Below, in pieces: positions 49,165 through 62,180 of a stretch of DNA of 64,000 nucleotides. This stretch comes from Brassica napus. Lineage: Eukaryota; Streptophyta; Magnoliopsida; Brassicales; Brassicaceae. A program made the position numbers and the translations under genes. Where the stretch lies: positions 11,455,597 to 11,519,596 of the forward strand of contig NC_063446.1 in the NCBI RefSeq assembly GCF_020379485.1, in the 5' to 3' direction. The notes beneath the pieces are model-generated. The model searched no databases. It was not told the DNA's origin and worked only from the letters and a program-made list of their open reading frames with translations. Numbering within the stretch: the first letter of the stretch is position 1; each line of letters begins with the position of its first letter.

Positions 49165-50637
49165 GGATTGGTTGTATTCAATGCACTTTTCGTTTTTATG
49201 TTTACTCAAGACGTAAGAGAATTATTGAAACAGGGCAGACGTTATTCAGACGTCACAACATTGAATATATGGTCGAGACTGGCACAATGTTGTTAGATAT
49301 GTCAAGTTTGCTGACACTTGCTCTATCTATTTTCCGTTTCATTCTTGTTTTGCCTCCACTGATGTTTCTCAGAGAATTGAAACACCAAAGCTACTACTTT
49401 CTAGATTTAAAGATAATGGGTATATTGCATGTTTGTGTATAGTTTCTAGAATTTTTGTCATATGTGTCTTTTGCCTTGTAATAGTTCGAAGTTTGAGGAC
49501 GTGATAAAGCCAGAGTTGCAACACACAGGAGCTGGGCATTTGTCAATGGCAAACGCCGGTCCTTACAGAAATGGGATTTAGTTCTTCATCACTTTAGCAC
49601 CAGCATCGTCCTTGGATGGTAAGCTTCCAGCTGTGATGGGGTGATTGGTTGAAATTTGTCTCCTTTCTTTAACTTTATTTATTTTAAAATCACTAAATTT
49701 TACGGATCATGGTGTAGCATGTGGTTGGACTTTATTGCCATTATTTAACTTTATTTATTTTAAAATCACTAAATTTTACCGATTACGATGTAACTTTATT
49801 TAAAAAACTTATAGCCTATATCAAATTTATATTAATTTTTACCAATCATGATTTAACTTTTTTTTAAAGCTACAACAAAATATTTTTCTTATGTATTTTA
49901 GACAAAAAAATCTACATCTTTCTTTTGTAGACTCTAGAATCTGTAAAATAAAAAACCATCTATAATATCAAATAAATTTGATAATTATCATAAAACCATA
50001 TATAAATAATTTAATTTAATTTTGGGTGATTTTAAAATAACTGAAATATTTTAAATAACATAAATATTATTCAATATTACATTATATTTTAGTAAAATTT
50101 GATAATTTATAAAAAGATATTAATTTAAATTATTTAAATTGGTAAAAAATAATTATTTATATATACATCACATATTTATATATTTTTTATTTTAAAATAT
50201 TTACAGCTGCTAACTTACCACCAATAACTTACTGTTACAACAAATTTTAACTACATCAAAAAATTTTGCAAAAACAAATCTGCAGTGATAAATTTATTAC
50301 TACAACCAATTCACTTACAGCTAAATTTTTATAGTCTCAATCCAACCAATCATCACCATCGAGCATCCTATGAAGAGAATGCAAAACTTGTTTATTTCAG
50401 ATTAGACGTTGTAAGGGATGCATTATCAGATGGTTCATCACTCCATTATTGAGTGTAATAATGGAGCAGGGTTGGAGTATTTTTACTCTATAATCATCTT
50501 TTATTCAATTTTGGAGGAAAAAATGGAGCTTTACGTTAAGATGCCTGAGAGAACTTAAAAGAGGTGTTGAACTTGCTCGAGTCTCATAAAACTACTCTCT
50601 CTGAATCCAATGTCGACACATTTTTAGTGAACTTATA
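49165..50637. other. Intergenic DNA without recognisable gene
   Basis: 49,180-49,650 is slightly less AT-rich but has no convincing coding frame; a ~60-base segment (ACTTTATTTATTTTAAAATC...) is repeated at about 49671 and 49748. No gene seen. Confidence 0.45.
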
Positions 50638-51426
50638 TCTTATATATTAAAACATAAGTCACAACCTTGATTCATGTGTGATTTTCTAAGAAATGGACCT
50701 AATAGACATATTCCTAGAAAATCATGTTACATTTAATCTCTAATCTTATCATTTAAATTTTGGGCCTACAAATTTTTTTATTAGACTATCAATAATTGAA
50801 TTTAAACAATAGATGATCTATCGGATTTATAGATAATATAAATTAAATAGATATAATTTAATGCTGTAATACTATATCTTCCATATGTTAATTATTTAAA
50901 TATTCGTTGATGTTAACTTTTAAAATCATAAAGATTTTTTTTAACTAACAAAAATCATATTATCTAACAGTGATTAATCTTTACTACCTTAAACCAATGA
51001 AAACAAATTTAAAACTATATAGTTTATTTTAAAAATTAAACAAAAACTAAATGTTTAATTATTTACTCGATAATATAAATCTATGAAGCGAAAAGTTTAA
51101 TTTTTTAAAAACTTTCTAAATTTGTGAAATGTTACAATATCTTTGAATATGACAATAAAATAATATTTTACTAATTTTTATCTATATAGTTACGATTTTA
51201 ATATGAAATAATAATCTGAAAATATATATATAGAAGAAGATACAAATACATGTGAAAGTTTGAAACAATCTATTCAATGAAAAAAATATACCGTAAACTT
51301 TTATGTTTTAAAAATTGATAGACACGTATATATTATAATATATACCAATTTAGAATTGAAAACAAAATGTTTATATAAAAATAAATGAAAACAAAAATCT
51401 GCGCGGTTGCGCGGATCGAGATATAG
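50638..51426 (+). mobile_element. Helitron-like element (copy 2)
   Basis: Starts TCTTATATATTAAAAC after an A and aligns with 39030-39809. It keeps a 3' hairpin (CTGCGC GGTT GCGCGG, one G-T pair) but its terminal CTAG has become ATAG. Non-coding. Confidence 0.72.
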
Positions 51427-51823
51427 CGAATAAGTTAAAAGTCGTTACATATCTGATAGTTAGACCGAGTGGTCTAAGAGCAGCATTATCGCTGCCGCTT
51501 AGCTCACCCCTTAGCCCAAGAAAATATTTTAAAGAAATAAAGAGAAGAGAAAAGCCCAAGAGGCGAGTCTTGGGTAAGGGCTGGAAGGCCCGCCCCTTAG
51601 AGACACGTGTCAAGGCGAGAGAGGAACAAAAAAATCGGAGAGGAAAGAGGCGAGGTTTCGTTTCTGGGTTTGGTTCTCTCTCTCTACATGATCAGTTTAT
51701 GACCATATGGATCAATTGAATAAGCCTGTAAGTCTATCATACGATGAACAAGTCCCGTGACTCATGATTTACTAATTTAATTCTCTTGTTCATTGAACTT
51801 TTTATTAATTTGGTAAACTGCAG

Positions 51824-52281
51824 AATGAGTTCAAAAGAATCGTGTCACCACTGAAGTACCAGACGAGGTGTGTTACTGCCTTCCCTGATCAGCAAGGATT
51901 TTTGGTATGTCTTCTTATATATCTTTTTCGATTGTGTTTTGGTTAATTCAATGGCACGGGATTATATTGCTGATGCTAACATTGCATATACAAAATGTTT
52001 TGTCCTTGAGAAGTTTTAAGTTGGTTATTCTAATAACCAAATTAAGTATAGTAATGTTGGAAGTTGTTTCATCAGTCGCATCTTATCTAGATCACAGAAA
52101 CTGTTCAATATATAACCATTAACCAGATCCGATTCTCTCTCTATATAGGTTGGTTCAATTGAAGTGCGAGTTGGTTGGTGTTCATCATCTGGATGATTCT
52201 CAGCAGAACAAGAACTTCACATTCAAATGTCACAGAGATGGGAATGAGATCTATTCTATCAATGCTCTCAACTTCCACCCG
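51824..52281 (+). pseudogene. RAE1-like (WD40 mRNA export factor) fragment
   Basis: Two exon pieces with an intron kept between them: about 51824-51904 (EFKRIVSPLKYQTRCVTAF, then DQQGF) and 52149-52281 (VHHLDDSQQNKNFTFKCHRD, then INALNFHP followed by a GT donor). This matches the middle of plant RAE1, a nucleoporin-associated WD40 propeller. A 4-base duplication (GTTGGTTGG, about 52170) breaks the frame. The start and most propeller blades are absent. A retained intron means it came from genomic DNA, not from a spliced transcript. RAE1 is on chromosome 1 in Arabidopsis (from memory), so it is out of place here. Confidence 0.78.
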
Positions 52282-52639
52282 GTAAGCTTTCTATGACTCA
52301 GGTAGTCTTAAAGCTTTAGACCATGATTACCGGCAATCCTTAAACCAAATGACTGATATAATTAAATCATAAATAAATAAAAAACTTTGTTACCGATCCT
52401 TAATTAATGATCAATCCTTAGAGTGGTCTTTTTTTTTTTCTTTCTCACGGCTTCTCGTGATCTTCGTCGGATCCAAACCGACGAGCTACTATGTCTCTCA
52501 CCAGTTGCTTGCTTCCCTTCCCTCAGTCATCAACGGCTCCTTTGGCCTCCACGTGTTGTTGCCATATCGCCGCCTCTTTTTCTAGCTTTCCGGTAAGCAT
52601 ATGTGCTCATGGATCCAAAGATGGTAGGTTTGGTGAAAT

Positions 52640-53115
52640 CGAGCGTTAAGCTCGGCTGATTCGCCCTGCACCAGCACGTACCCCGCCTCTTCAAACTGGT
52701 GAATTTCATTTTCTGATTCCTTTAATAATCCATCGTGTTAATTTTTCATTGATATGTAATTATTAGGGTTTTTTTCTTTGTTTTGTGTTTCACTGAATCA
52801 TGCAGAGACAGCTCATCCTCAACGCAGTGGTATTGGCTCTACCATAGCTGATGGTATGTGTGCTGATTTTTATTTTTCCTTGATAGTTTTGTGGTATGGT
52901 TTGGTGATGATATGTTTGTTTATTTTGGAACTATAGGTATGACTTGGGGTGCTGGAAACGCAATTGGACACAGGGTTGTGGATGCTGTGATGGGACCAAG
53001 AACCATTAAGCATGAAACCGTTGTTTCTGAGGCTGCTGCCCCTGCTTCTGCGCCCCATGTTGCCAACAGCATGGGCTCTGCTTCTTGTAACAGTCAGTCC
53101 AAGGCTTTCCAGGAA
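52640..53115 (+). pseudogene. CHCH-domain (CHCHD2/AT12CYS-like) gene fragment
   Basis: Exons 52806-52853 (RSGIGSTIADG) and 52937-53115 (TWGAGNAIGHRVVDAVMGPR, ending NSQSKAFQE before a GT donor) match the hydrophobic central part of plant CHCHD2-like mitochondrial proteins; 52,640-52,700 (RPAPARTPPLQT) may be the Pro-rich N-terminal part. The final exon with the twin CX9C cysteines is not found downstream, so it cannot give a complete protein. Introns are kept. A separate Ser-rich, transit-peptide-like start (MSLTSCLLPFPQSS at 52491) precedes it and is unidentified. Confidence 0.68.
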
Positions 53116-53369
53116 GTAAGTTTAAAACCCCCCTTTGCTTTATCGGCAGCTACATAACTTTCATGTTGTTGTTGTAGTCTTATCAAGTTTGTTGCAGCAG
53201 GGTTACCATACACTATAAAGTTAATTTCAGTTCATTGGTTCACAGATTCTAAAGGATTGAGTTCCTTTCTTTTACAATTTCGACACAGTATAATGTCACA
53301 AAACTCTCATCTATGATCTTTCTCTGTCTCTTCTTGTGTGTACATTGCCTGAAACTTGATTACAATTCA

Positions 53370-53393
53370 TTTTTTTTTTTTTTTTTTTTTTTT
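53370..53393. repeat. Poly-T run
   Basis: About 24 consecutive T residues; a likely site of sequencing length error. Confidence 0.9.
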
Positions 53394-53569
53394 AAAGAAC
53401 TCTTCATTAAGAAACTTCCGTTGAAGCAAGAAAATTAGGTGATTCTTAACTAAAGTTTTTAACTAAAATTTAATACTTAAATAGTCATTAAGAAACCTAA
53501 TGGGTTTCTAGAGTTATTCATGCTGCGCCAGATTTAGGCTATCAACAAGCGAGTGATTCATCTGCTTCT

Positions 53570-53649
53570 GGCCCAATAGTTAAGATTCAGCCCAAAACTT
53601 ATTTGGAAAAGGGCTTATCGAGCTCACTCAGAGAAGTCATAAACCCTAA
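53570..53649 (+). promoter_or_regulatory. RPS14 promoter: site II motifs and telo-box
   Basis: AAACCCTAA (telo-box) at 53641-53649 and TGGGCY-type site II motifs on either strand (GGCCCA at about 53570, AGCCCA at 53589-53594, GGGCTT near 53611). This combination is typical of plant ribosomal-protein genes and responds to TCP-type factors and growth status. Function here is inferred. Confidence 0.6.
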
Positions 53650-53763
53650 TATAAAATCGCTATCTGATTTCACCATCTTCTCTCCCTCTGGCCAAATCTC
53701 TGCATCGGCGGCGCAACTACAGGAAGAAAGACGATCTTTCACATCCATTTCTTGCCCTAAAAC

Positions 53764-54748
<985 letters not shown>

Positions 54749-55478
54749 GTTTTTGGCTTTTTTTGCTCTTTATTTCATTTTGTCAGAACAATGTTTTCTT
54801 GAGTTTTCTGAAACAGTTTCGAAGTTGAATGCTTTTTGTTAATTGGAACAACAATTTTTCTGCTCTGATTAGTCGCATTCGCGAATGACTTCAATTGTTA
54901 TTTTTAAATGCCATAATTTTCATCTCTGAATTAATGGGACAAAATATCGTATTAACACCAGCCATTTGCAAGTACTCGTCAATTTCCGTTAGTGTTTGCC
55001 ATTCTGTTCAATGGTGAGCTCATGATTGGTACAAAGACATGAATAAATTGTCAGTTGAGTTATTTGGACTTGTAGTTGTCATGTGCAAGTACCCAATATG
55101 CTCTATGCGGACAAACCAAGATCTATTGTTCCATGTATTCTTCACCAAAAAGTTCTCAAAAGCATCAAACGCTAGCTATCTTTGAGGGGAGCATACAAAA
55201 TGACTAGTAAACATATTGAGATAAATTTGTAAGAAAGCAATACTACTTAAGGCTCTACTCTTAAAGACAACAAGGTATGCGCCATTGAGTTAACAACTTC
55301 TTGTAAAAATGAAAAGAAAAATTGAAAGCTAGTAGATATATCTACAAATTTGTTACATAACAAAGATGGTTAAGGTTACCACGCTAATCGAGTCGCTAAA
55401 GCATGGTTTGATATGTTTAGCCCAAGCATTCACCCAACATCTGATTGGTAAGGACTATCCGAATTGTACATAAGTTAA

Positions 55479-55529
55479 TGGGCTTTTAGCATTAAAGGCC
55501 CATCTAAATAATCCTCATCAAAACCCTAG
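55479..55529 (+). promoter_or_regulatory. Ubiquitin-RPL40 promoter: site II motifs and telo-box
   Basis: TGGGCT at 55479-55484, AGGCCCA at about 55497-55502 and AAACCCTAG at 55521-55529, the same arrangement as in the neighbouring RPS14 promoter, 75-130 bases before the ATG. Confidence 0.6.
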
Positions 55530-55548
55530 AAATGAAGGACAAGTATAA

Positions 55549-56537
<989 letters not shown>

Positions 56538-57359
56538 TTTTTTTTTTCACCGGAGGCTCATTTATCTATGTTATTTTTTGTGTGTTTCATCTCTTTTGTT
56601 TTGTCACAAACACGTTTCTGTGGATTTTTCACTAGTAATTCTGATTTTCTTTGGCTTTTATATAAAATTCGAAACTGTGACACAAACTTGTTTATGTGTA
56701 TTTCAATCCTAGGCATGCCTTAATTTTCTTATAGGATAACGTTTTTGAAACCATAGCAAAACATACAGCACCAGTAATTTAGTTGACCACATGTATATTT
56801 TAACTGTGGTCATTTGAGATTGTACAACATAACACTCGATCAATGGACTTGTTGAAACAAGTCATTGTTGAAATCTGAACAAAAATATTACAAGTCTTGG
56901 CTACAATCTCCGAAAAAAATTGAAATTATTAGAGATTTTTGGAGGTTTAGCTTAGAACTTTTTTTACTTTTCAAGTTCCTTGTTTTGTATTTTAATGATT
57001 GGCTTAAGTGTGTCGTTGTTCATGTTGTTCTTTTACAGTTTCTACTTCAACCCAAATATCATGCATTTATAAGTTCTTATCTACTACTATCATATAAGCG
57101 TCTTGTCTTTAAAGCGAGTGCCTTGGGCCGCAAGGCTTCAGCTTCCTTGCCTTAGAGTGTCATGGTCCTTTTAAAACACTTTGAAAGATTCTTGTTGGTT
57201 TGCATTCTAAAATTATTTTTATTGAGTGATTAGTGGAAAGGTACAAGACGTCCATATATAAAACATAGACTTATCTAATCAAATTGCTAAACAGAAAGCT
57301 CCAAATTTTCTCTATTTTAATGTCGCATTAATAACTAACCAACGCTAAAGGATCTATAA
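56538..57359. other. Intergenic DNA without recognisable gene
   Basis: 3' flanks of the ubiquitin-RPL40 and invertase genes, which converge here. No gene recognised; by memory Arabidopsis has an EF-hand gene (At2g36180) at this point, which I do not see. Confidence 0.5.
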
Positions 57360-60300
57360 TTAAGTAGCTCCATTATTCATCTGCAAAGGCCTCTCCATGC
57401 TCCAAGCATCAAGACTCTCTACGTTCACAGTTTGTGTTCCATTATTAAACACATACAAATGTGCATTCTCTTTCACTGCTTTTATCGGATACACTCTTGA
57501 CGTTATCACTGTCTTCCCTAACGCTCCAAAGCTCTCTACTACCGAATGGTCAATCTGTAAATTCATAATTCAGTTTTATGTTACATTACATTTACATAAA
57601 CAAACTAAAAATATACGAAAAATTCTTATTATACATACCAAACTCCTTAGAGAGATCCTTCCATCAGTTAGGTCAACATCCACAAAACCAGCAAATGGTG
57701 GCTTATACATCCTATCTTGTTTGAGTGGACCCCTGTCTTGCTTTAAGGACGAACTAGACCGATATGTTACATTAATGTTAGAATCTTTAAATGAAAGCAT
57801 ACTATATATATAGGATGTTAATTAATGATATAGATGGTTATGGAAACGTACGGTCTAGCATCGGAGCACATGAGGACCTTAGGCTTATTTATGGAAGTGC
57901 CTTTGAAGACTCTAAAGAAGACAGGAGTGTACTCTTCCAGATCAGGGGTGGCTAATGTGATCAGACCAAAAGGTCCAACACCACCTGTCACGTTCGAGCC
58001 TTTCACTCTACACAAATCTAACGGCTTGTATGTGTAGCTCGGGTCGAATGGCTCAGCTTTCTCTAGACTTCCAACGTTGAATGTCACTTCCACATCGGCC
58101 TGGGCAGGAGTGATTCCTTTGACTTCTAAGCGTTGACCCATCTTGATGTCTTTGTTGTTCATTCGGACATAACTACTTCTTAATGATTTTATTTCTTCAA
58201 TAGGCCAAAACTCTAGTTGTTTCTTGTTTGTTGAGTCAAGAAGCACCGTTCTTGGAATTACCTATAATTATTCAAAAATTGTTAAAAAAAAATTGAAAAT
58301 TAATTAAATTATTAGTTTAGTTAAGATATATATATAACCTGAAGACCAGCCCAGCCCTTGGATATATCATCTTCAACGGTGTCAGATTCATTAGCCCAAC
58401 CCCACAAGATTCTTCTGTTCTTTTTGTAGTCAAAGAATGTCTTGGAGGCATAGAAGTTACCGTAATCAAATCTTAAACCGTCCCAGCCATCTGGCGATTC
58501 ACCGTTTGGTACATAACGGTCCTTGTTAGGATAGTATTTGCCAAGCGTGTAATACTCGTACCGTGTCATGTCCAAGCTAACTTTCAACACGTGCTTAGCG
58601 CTTGGACCGGCGTAATCTAAGTCCAAACCGTTCTCAAAATCGGTTGTGGAAACCGGGAAGAAGTCAGGACATTCCCACATACCGGTGGATTCTTTGGAGT
58701 GGATAGGGTGCTTAGCTTTGACCCAATGCTTAAAATCTTTGCTTCTGTAGATATATCCGATTCCTCTATGCTTTCTTCTTGACCCCACGACGGTTCTCCA
58801 ATGTCCGTCTTTGGAAAACCAGGCCGTGGTTGGGTCACGAAAGTCTGAACCATTCATGGTATAATCTGGCACTGCAACCGGATTATCATCTGGTTTAATC
58901 CATTTTCTTAGGTATGGGTCTGAGGGATCCTCCGGGATTGCGTAGTTTTGGATTTGAGTTTCGTTTTGGTTAATGCCGGTATAGAGGATAACCGGTCCTT
59001 TTCCCGGTACGAGTGTTATTGAACCGGACCATGTACCTTTGATGTCGAACCATTTGGAGGGATAGATGGCATGTTCAAGAGCCTCCCAATTCACCAAGTC
59101 TTTGGAAACCGAATGCGCCCACACAATATTACCCCAAACTGCACCTTTGGTGTTATATTGGTAGAAGAGATGGTAGAAACCTTTGTAGTACAATGGACCT
59201 GCGTTCCAGAAACACCTAGATTAAGATTATTTTTACATTTAATAACAATGTACTACAATTAACATAAGAATATATACAATTATACAAGTACTTATCTGAT
59301 AAACTCACCATTTGGATCTATTGGGATGGTCGAGAATGCCACATGGAAACACACACGAAAACAAAGGTTAGTCAAGTCATCAAAATTTAGATTTTTAAAG
59401 AAACTAGATAAGATAAGAGGATATGCGATACAATAGAATCACATGAAATTCTTTGATAGAACACAACTTGTAGATGAAATTAAGAAAATGTGAAAAAAGG
59501 AGGATAAAGTGCAACAAAATATATATTATACGAAGTGCCGTATCTTGGTAGTTATAGTTACTTATTACTAGATAATGGTTATCTTCACTCAGAGACAGAA
59601 TTTCCCTTTTGGCAAAGAGATATATTTACAGAAACATATGGCCACACAATCACAGATAACTATAAAGCATACATTTTATACAAAAATAAGCATAGCTGCG
59701 TTCTCACGTGATATATGATGTGTTTCTTTTGGTGCATATGAATTTTCTAAAGCTAAGACTTTAATACTAACACATTTTTTTTCCGTTAGAAATTACATAA
59801 ATAAATAGGTTTAGATTTATACCCCATAACCCTTTTCTCAAAACACACACACACGCATATATATATATATATATATATATCAATACATGGATTGTTAGGG
59901 AATATAATAATCGAACGGAGGGAAGTTTCCTTCCTAAAGAATACGGGAACTTTTGTTTGTTTCAGATAAAAAAAAAATTGTTTCGTTCATTGAAACACCG
60001 GTTTTAATATAACATGCAAATATTGGATTTGAAAGAAAATGAAGAGTTTTTAATCTGGCTATGCAAATAACGTCGTAGTGGAATTAACCCTAATACCAGA
60101 ACAAGAAAAAAAACAAAAAAAAAAACCTAAAACTAAGCATCAAAGCCAAATTCGTTATAAACATACAACTAAGGAAACAAATGTTTTCATAAATTATATA
60201 TGAAGAGGGGCAGTTCATCAATGTACCGTTAATCCAATGCTTTGGAGGTTGAAAGTGAAAAGCGGATCTGTGAAGATGATTCACTGACTCAACTGACTGA

Positions 60301-60410
60301 GACTGCAATTTTTCATAAACTTGATGAAAAGCGTCAATTCCTTTGATATTATTGCATAAATTGATTAGTACAAGCAATAACATCACAGAAATAATACTTG
60401 AGACACCCAT
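57360..60410 (-). CDS. CWINV4: Cell-wall invertase (beta-fructofuranosidase, GH32), cwINV4-like
   Basis: Six exons on the minus strand: 60410-60227, 59317-59309 (a 9-base mini-exon), 59198-58339, 58261-57852, 57801-57639, 57554-57360; phases agree, about 606 residues. A signal peptide ([14 protein letters not shown]) starts the protein; ATG 60410 is used because the longer reading begins at TTG. GH32 motifs are present: HWINDPNG (nucleophile Asp, split by the mini-exon), FRDPTTAW (transition-state Asp) and MWECPDFF (acid/base Glu; Pro after Cys marks cell-wall, acid-type enzymes). It cleaves apoplastic sucrose to glucose and fructose; Arabidopsis cwINV4 acts in nectaries. Exon 5 contains a local duplication ([11 protein letters not shown]) absent from the Arabidopsis sequence as I recall it. 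TATATAAA lies about 100 bases upstream. Matches At2g36190. Confidence 0.95.
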
Positions 60411-60508
60411 TTGATCCAAAAACTCAGGATTTAAGTGATGTTTGATAGTTTTGTGTGTAGAAGTTGAGTATCCAGAAATGGATAACTGAAAATATAGTTG
60501 TTGTGGTG

Positions 60509-60516
60509 TTTATATA
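60509..60516 (-). promoter_or_regulatory. TATA box of cell-wall invertase gene
   Basis: TATATAAA on the minus strand, about 100 bases before the ATG at 60410. Confidence 0.6.
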
Positions 60517-61830
60517 GGCTAAGGATGAGGAGGAAGATAACTTTTGGGATAATGTTCGTTTAGTGAATTTTTACTATAAACTATAATTAGAAAGATATAC
60601 ATCAGGTTGATTTTAAGTTTTAACTTTTCTTATCCAAATTGAAGTTGAATTTATTTGGTCACAGCTTTACTCCTTTCTAGGAGATCTCTTAGGTGTAGTT
60701 ATCCAAAGTTTGATAAATATATTAGTTCACCAATATTATTGGATTATATTTCCATGATTTATGTGACGATCCGTTGCTCACGTGAATTGATATATTTTAC
60801 TATAACTTATTAACTTCTACAATAATGAAGTTAATTATGGCAGCATGTCGATCTGCTCTTTTTTACTTGAACAAGTGAACATATTTTGTATCAAGCTTGC
60901 ATTTAAAACTCTTATTTATATAAAAAAGGGTATGATATATTATAGATTAATTAAATATTCCAGCCTTGATATAATATGTAAATTGAATTTGCTGTCATAA
61001 TAGAATTTGTTTCTTGGGTACAATTATATATATATATATGTATATTATATATATCATAAGATGCTAACCATAATATGTTAATCTTTGGGAGGAAGAAAGT
61101 TGAACCGCAATTTTAGTTTTGAAAAAAGGTTGAACCAGAATAATTCTATCATGTTTTGATCTGAAGAGATTAGAAGTTTAAGGACTGAAACTTTTTAATT
61201 ATAAAATAGATATACTAATATCTATAGATGAACATTATAATAATTTAACCTAAATGAAATGAAGGTTACAATAGTTGATTAAACAAAAAAAAAACTTGAA
61301 ACACAAGGTATCCGTATAATAACTATAGATGAACATTATCAATATCTTTGAAAGTTGACATGTTGACATGCAAAAAAAAAAACTAAAGTTGACATGCATG
61401 TATCCGTAGATCGATCTAAATCAAGAACCAGTTTAAACCAGACTCACACAGAGACAACACTAGAGACATAACGAACCTAATGACCAGTTATATTTTAGCA
61501 AGTTGTCTTAACTAGAACAGGCCATCACATCATAACTCCAAAAAGTGAGCAAAGATTCTTCGCACAGTTTCAAGTTAACATCTTTAGCATTGAACTTACT
61601 TGCACAACTTTTAGGCTAGTTGTCATGATTCCATTGCTGAAATTGTGAAACAGAACAGCTTGCATCTTTTGTGTATACAAACCTGCATGAGTTATCACCC
61701 AGTCTCGGGTTGGCTCTATATGAGGCTAATGCCTAACACAACATCTTTAACTAATTGTTACCATATATTTGATTGAAGAAACATGAATGAAAAAAAATGT
61801 ATATAACTCGACTTTATTTGATGTTTTCAC
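60517..61830. other. Invertase upstream region and intergenic DNA
   Basis: AT-rich, with (TA)n at about 61029-61055. No gene recognised. Confidence 0.5.
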
Positions 61831-61839
61831 TTTCTAAAG

Positions 61840-62155
61840 TGAATGGCCAAATGTACCAAAAGCTTGATATTGAAGCCAGATATGCCATTACCCGTATCAT
61901 AATTACACTCTGAAATGGCAAAAGAGGATTCTATGGGAATCTTTATGCTCATGATTTTGAGAAATTCTCATGGTATTGTGAGAAAGATGAATCTTTTGAG
62001 TGGTACAGTGACTGATTTCACAAATGGTACTTGTGTTGGGAATGTCCTCAAATCTATTGTACTTACTCTTGTTAAAATCGTAGTGTCAAGATTTGACAAT
62101 CATATAATATTAGGTGGTTATAATGTTTTGTTAGAAACCGCTTATAATCTATGAA
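61840..62155 (+). pseudogene. Possible DC1 (C1-like) domain gene fragment
   Basis: A frame with stops reads FSWYCEKDESFEWY and then DFHKWYLCWEC, resembling the Cys/His/Trp spacing of plant DC1 domains (CEICEE...WFYxCxEC). Only about 60 residues can be compared, and no start or complete zinc ligand set is visible. The match is weak and rests on pattern alone. Confidence 0.28.
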
Positions 62156-62180
62156 TTGAGAATTCATTACTAATATTATA

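Larger units (their letters stand above)
51480..53530. mobile_element. Candidate Harbinger-type element carrying captured gene fragments
   Basis: The left edge GAGCAGCATTATC follows TAA and resembles the MITE ends at 7.6 kb; the candidate right edge GTTATTCATGCTGCGC (to about 53538) is roughly inverted to it. A GACACGTGTC motif near 51604 matches one in the Harbinger element at 12.4 kb. Between the ends lie parts of two unrelated genes. No clean target duplication was found on the right, so the element model is tentative. Confidence 0.35.

Noticed and set aside
59844..59880. (CA)n/(TA)n tract in an invertase intron
   Set aside because: Ordinary microsatellite inside the first intron; no sign of a functional structure.
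60411..60419. Upstream extension of the invertase start
   Set aside because: The extension begins with TTG, not ATG; ATG at 60410 gives a normal signal peptide.
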